Positions 61,227-64,000 of a DNA stretch of 64,000 nucleotides are shown here, piece by piece. The notes beneath the pieces were generated by a model. That model searched no databases. It was not told the DNA's origin and saw only the letters and a list, made by a program, of their open reading frames with translations. Position 1 is the stretch's first letter. Each line of letters starts with the position of its first letter. The translations under genes were made by a program, and so were the position numbers. Source of the DNA: Herbaspirillum sp. meg3 (lineage in GTDB: Bacteria; Pseudomonadota; Gammaproteobacteria; Burkholderiales; Burkholderiaceae_D); NCBI RefSeq assembly GCF_002257565.1, contig NZ_CP022736.1, positions 1,178,001 to 1,242,000 of the forward strand, in the 5' to 3' direction.

Positions 61227-62609
61227 TCAGGCCGCTTTGCCGCCGACTGTAAAGCCGATCGTCGTCACGCCGCCTCTGCTCGCTGCGAACGCGGTACCGC
61301 CGTGCATGAGCGCGATTGCCTTTACGATGGCAAGGCCGAGTCCGTGGCCATGGATGCCGTCGACTTCGCGGCGTGCCGTGTCCACGCGATAGAAGCGGTC
61401 AAACAGGCGTGGCAGATGGCGTTGTTCGATCGGCTCGCCAGGGTTGGAGACGGCGACCTGCACATCCTTGTTTTGCGCATCGATGGAGACTTTGATGCGT
61501 GCACCGGCAGGAGAATGCTGGATCGCATTCTGTAATAAATTGGTCAATGCGCGGCGGAACAGCGCAGTTTCGATCATCGAGGTCGCCGTCGTGTCGCCGG
61601 TGACTTCAACGCTCATTTCCATCTCGTCCAATACGAATTCGAAGAACTCGATGGTCTTCTGCACCTCATCGGCGATCACCGTGTGAACCAGGCTGGTAGC
61701 GGCTTCGCCCTGATCGCAACGGGCCAGGAACAGCATGTCGTTGATGATGGAGCGCAGCCGATCCAGCTCTTCCAGATTCGATTGCAGCACCGTTTCAAAC
61801 TCGGGCGCGCTGCGCTCGCGCGATAGGGCAACCTGGGTTTCGCCGATCAGATTGGCCAGCGGCGTGCGCAACTCATGTGCGACATCGGCGTTGAAGGCCT
61901 CCAACTGCTTGTACGCATTTTCCATGCGGTCCAGCGCACCGTTGAAAGCTTGCGCCAGGTCGGACAATTCATCGGGCAGGGCAGAGACAGTGAGGCGTTC
62001 GGACAAGTTCTTCGGACTCAGCGTCTGCGCTTTGTCGGACATTTTCTTGAGCGGTTGCAAGCCGGCGCGCGCAATCCAGTAACCGAACAGGATCACCAGA
62101 AAAACGCCGATCAGCGACAAGCCGATCATCGCCGCGACGAAGGTGCGCAGCGTTTCAAAATAGGGCTCGGTATCGACACCCACGGTCAGGCGAATGGCGG
62201 GGCGGTCGAGATAAGCAGGCAAAATCTTGGTCAGCGTATGCAGCGGAAATTCTTTGCCTTTGATGCGCAGCCTGCCGATATTCTTGGGGTCGTAGTCGAA
62301 CTCATGCAACTCGGCCAGATCCTTGCCGTAGCTGAAGCGCGGGTCGTCGCTGAATACCCAGAAGCGCACCTTGCCGTCGGCCGGCGTCAGCGTGTCGAGC
62401 TTGGCCTGCACGCGCGCCCAGCGGTCGACCGTCCCGATGCGCGAGACCATGTATTCGATATCGTTGAAAGTTGTCACCAGGCCATCGCGCTCATGGCGCA
62501 GCAGCTCGTTCTTGACCACGGCATACAGCACGCCGCCGATCAGCGAAAAAATGATCAGCGCCGAAGCAGCAAACATCATCACCAGGCGCGTGATAATGGA
62601 ATGCTTCAT
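61227..62609 (-). CDS. CusS-type (metal-class) sensor histidine kinase
   Basis: A 460-aa membrane kinase. Helix one (about 8-32), a periplasmic sensor of about 130 residues, helix two (about 165-185), HAMP (about 186-240) and HisKA with the phospho-acceptor in FNADVAHELRTPLANLIGE (near 245) come in order. HATPase_c has a late N-box in LTNLLQNAIQHS and GHGLGLAIVKAIA. The layout is that of the heavy-metal sensor kinase family (CusS, CopS, IrlS). It overlaps its regulator by 4 bp. The actual ligand is inferred only. Confidence 0.9.
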   Translation of the reverse strand: MKHSIITRLVMMFAASALIIFSLIGGVLYAVVKNELLRHERDGLVTTFNDIEYMVSRIGTVDRWARVQAKLDTLTPADGKVRFWVFSDDPRFSYGKDLAELHEFDYDPKNIGRLRIKGKEFPLHTLTKILPAYLDRPAIRLTVGVDTEPYFETLRTFVAAMIGLSLIGVFLVILFGYWIARAGLQPLKKMSDKAQTLSPKNLSERLTVSALPDELSDLAQAFNGALDRMENAYKQLEAFNADVAHELRTPLANLIGETQVALSRERSAPEFETVLQSNLEELDRLRSIINDMLFLARCDQGEAATSLVHTVIADEVQKTIEFFEFVLDEMEMSVEVTGDTTATSMIETALFRRALTNLLQNAIQHSPAGARIKVSIDAQNKDVQVAVSNPGEPIEQRHLPRLFDRFYRVDTARREVDGIHGHGLGLAIVKAIALMHGGTAFAASRGGVTTIGFTVGGKAA

Positions 62610-63328
62610 CCGTCTTCCTCTTCGTCATTCGCTTCATGGGCATCATGCGTCGGCACCGCAGCGCGCGGCTCCAGCACATAGCCCATGCCGCGTATCGTAT
62701 GCAGCAGCTTCTGCCCGAACGGTGCGTCGATCTTGGCGCGCAGGCGTTTGATCGCGACTTCCACCACGTTGGTGTTGCTGTCGAAATTCATGTCCCACAC
62801 CAGTTCTGCAATCGCCGTCTTGGACAGGATCTCGCCCTGACGGCGCGCCATGATCGCCAGCAGCGCAAACTCCTTGGCGGTCAGGTCAATGCGGACATTG
62901 TTACGGAATGCTTTGCGGCTCAGCAGATCGATCTGCAGGTCGCCGATGCGCAGCTGCGCCGGTTCCTGCGAACGGCCACGCCGCGTCAGCGCCTGCAGGC
63001 GCGCCAGCAGCTCGAGGAAAGAGAAGGGTTTGATCAGGTAATCATCAGCGCCATCGTGCAAGCCCTTGATCCGGTCTTCCACGCGGTCGCGCGCCGTCAG
63101 CATGATCACCGGCGTCTGCTTGATGGTACGCAGCGAGCGCAGCACCGAGAAACCGTCCAGGCCGGGCAGCATGACATCCAGCACGATCACGTCGTAATCG
63201 TGCTGGATCGCCAGATGCTGGCCATCGATGCCGTTGGCGGCCAGGTCCACGGTGCATCCCTGCTCGGTCAGACCTTTGCAGAGGTACTCCGCCATCTTGT
63301 GCTCGTCTTCGACAATCAGAACTTTCAT
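62606..63328 (-). CDS. OmpR/CusR-type response regulator
   Basis: A 240-aa regulator. The receiver has KVLIVEDEHKMAEYLCKGL, phospho-acceptor in VIVLDVMLPGLDGF and Lys in YLIKPFSF. The winged helix (about 125-225) has ARRQGEILSKTAIAELVWDMNF and VEVAIKRLRAKID, ending in HTIRGMGYVLEP as in CusR/CopR. AGGAGCAGGA precedes the ATG at 63328; a longer start at 63358 is unlikely. It is encoded 37 bp after the RND gene and overlaps the kinase (ATGA), so an RND-regulator-kinase operon is likely. Confidence 0.95.
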   Translation of the reverse strand: MKVLIVEDEHKMAEYLCKGLTEQGCTVDLAANGIDGQHLAIQHDYDVIVLDVMLPGLDGFSVLRSLRTIKQTPVIMLTARDRVEDRIKGLHDGADDYLIKPFSFLELLARLQALTRRGRSQEPAQLRIGDLQIDLLSRKAFRNNVRIDLTAKEFALLAIMARRQGEILSKTAIAELVWDMNFDSNTNVVEVAIKRLRAKIDAPFGQKLLHTIRGMGYVLEPRAAVPTHDAHEANDEEEDG

Positions 63329-63365
63329 TCCTGCTCCTGGTACCGCGTTCATAGGCATGTGACTA

Positions 63366-64000
63366 TTAGTGCGATTCTATTACAGGTGTGGCGCCTTTCT
63401 TGGCTGCCTTGCGTGCTGCACGTGCTTCTTTTTTGTTCATGTACCAGTAATGCGCGCGATCCAGATACAGATAGATCACCGGCGTCGTGAACAGCGTCAG
63501 CGCCTGCGACAGCACCAGACCGCCCACCATCGCATAACCCAGCGGACGGCGCAGTTCGGAGCCGGCGCCATGACCCAGCATCAGCGGCAAGCCCGACAGC
63601 AATGCGCACATGGTGGTCATCATGATCGGACGGAAGCGCAGCAAGCAAGCCTGATAGATCGCTTCTTCCGGTTTCATGCCATGTTGACGTTCGGCGGTCA
63701 GGGCGAAGTCGATCATCATGATGCCGTTCTTCTTGACGATACCGATCAGCAAGATGATGCCGATGAGCGCAATCACGCTGAGGTCGTAGCCGCCCGCCAT
63801 CAGAATCAGCAGCGCGCCCACGCCGGCCGACGGCAGCGTCGACAAGATCGTGAGCGGATGGATGTAGCTCTCATACAGCAGACCCAGCACGATATACACT
63901 GCAATCAGCGCTGCCGCGATCAGGTAGGGCTGCGAAGCCAGCGATTCGCCGAACGCTTTGGCCGTACCCTGGAAGGCGCCGGTCAACGTCGTCGGCACGC
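63366..64000 (-). CDS. RND efflux permease, 5' part outside the window
   Basis: The last about 210 residues of an RND inner-membrane transporter; the frame is still open at the window edge. The segment covers membrane helices 8-12 of the family, with GIILLIGIVKKNGIMMIDFAL, the A-x-x-x-RxRPIMMTT signature (LLRFRPIMMTTMCALLSGLPLML) and GGLVLSQALTLFTTPVIYLYLD. The sequence is closest in pattern to MdtB/MdtC multidrug transporters rather than CusA. The C-terminus is a basic Lys/Ala/Arg stretch. It heads an operon with the following OmpR-type regulator and kinase. Confidence 0.9.
   Translation of the reverse strand, partial: VPTTLTGAFQGTAKAFGESLASQPYLIAAALIAVYIVLGLLYESYIHPLTILSTLPSAGVGALLILMAGGYDLSVIALIGIILLIGIVKKNGIMMIDFALTAERQHGMKPEEAIYQACLLRFRPIMMTTMCALLSGLPLMLGHGAGSELRRPLGYAMVGGLVLSQALTLFTTPVIYLYLDRAHYWYMNKKEARAARKAAKKGATPVIESH

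Overview
The window looks like a chromosomal segment of a Burkholderiales betaproteobacterium, most likely Oxalobacteraceae (Herbaspirillum, Collimonas or Herminiimonas type). That assignment is inferred from GC-rich coding sequence, the order scpB-rluB-rimP-nusA-infB-rbfA-truB-typA, a betaproteobacterial 4.5S RNA core (TCGGGAACGAAGCAG) and many signalling genes. No database search was possible. Coding is dense, and there is no rRNA, CRISPR array, prophage or transposase gene.

Region 1 (1-14.5 kb) is signalling. It holds a NarX/NarL-type pair, a chemotaxis receptor, a GGDEF-EAL protein, a MocR regulator, a FixL/FixJ-like pair, a receiver-only protein, a degenerate-GGDEF EAL protein and an HD-GYP phosphodiesterase. 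A fourth c-di-GMP enzyme (PAS-PAS-GGDEF-EAL) lies at 38-40 kb behind a possible sigma-54 promoter. A 268-bp MITE-like palindromic element sits between the HD-GYP gene and sbcB.

Region 2 (14.8-32 kb) mixes housekeeping genes (sbcB, uraA-like, zntB-like, glnS, ugpQ) with small envelope proteins. These include tandem paralogous lipoproteins, a TrbK/EexN-like lipoprotein, a YXWGXW protein and two strongly cationic secreted proteins. A 2TM protein, LytS-type kinase and LytTR regulator form a compact operon.

Region 3 (32-58 kb) is mostly information processing: alaS, a Nudix gene, a TusA-like gene, a membrane-anchored GltB-like protein, scpB-rluB, the rimP-nusA-infB-rbfA-truB set, typA, dusA, a RibB variant with a degenerate RibA domain, ribH, nusB and an aminotransferase. 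A promoter followed by a terminator-like hairpin precedes rimP. The typA-dusA gap holds two possible small RNAs, one showing an anti-Shine-Dalgarno loop.

Region 4 (58-64 kb) has a lytic transglycosylase with a long structured leader behind a near-consensus promoter, ubiD, the 4.5S RNA gene, and an RND transporter (cut by the window edge) followed by an OmpR-type regulator and a metal-type sensor kinase.

The best candidates for something undescribed are the structured leader of the transglycosylase gene, the palindromic mobile element, and the RNA features between typA and dusA.
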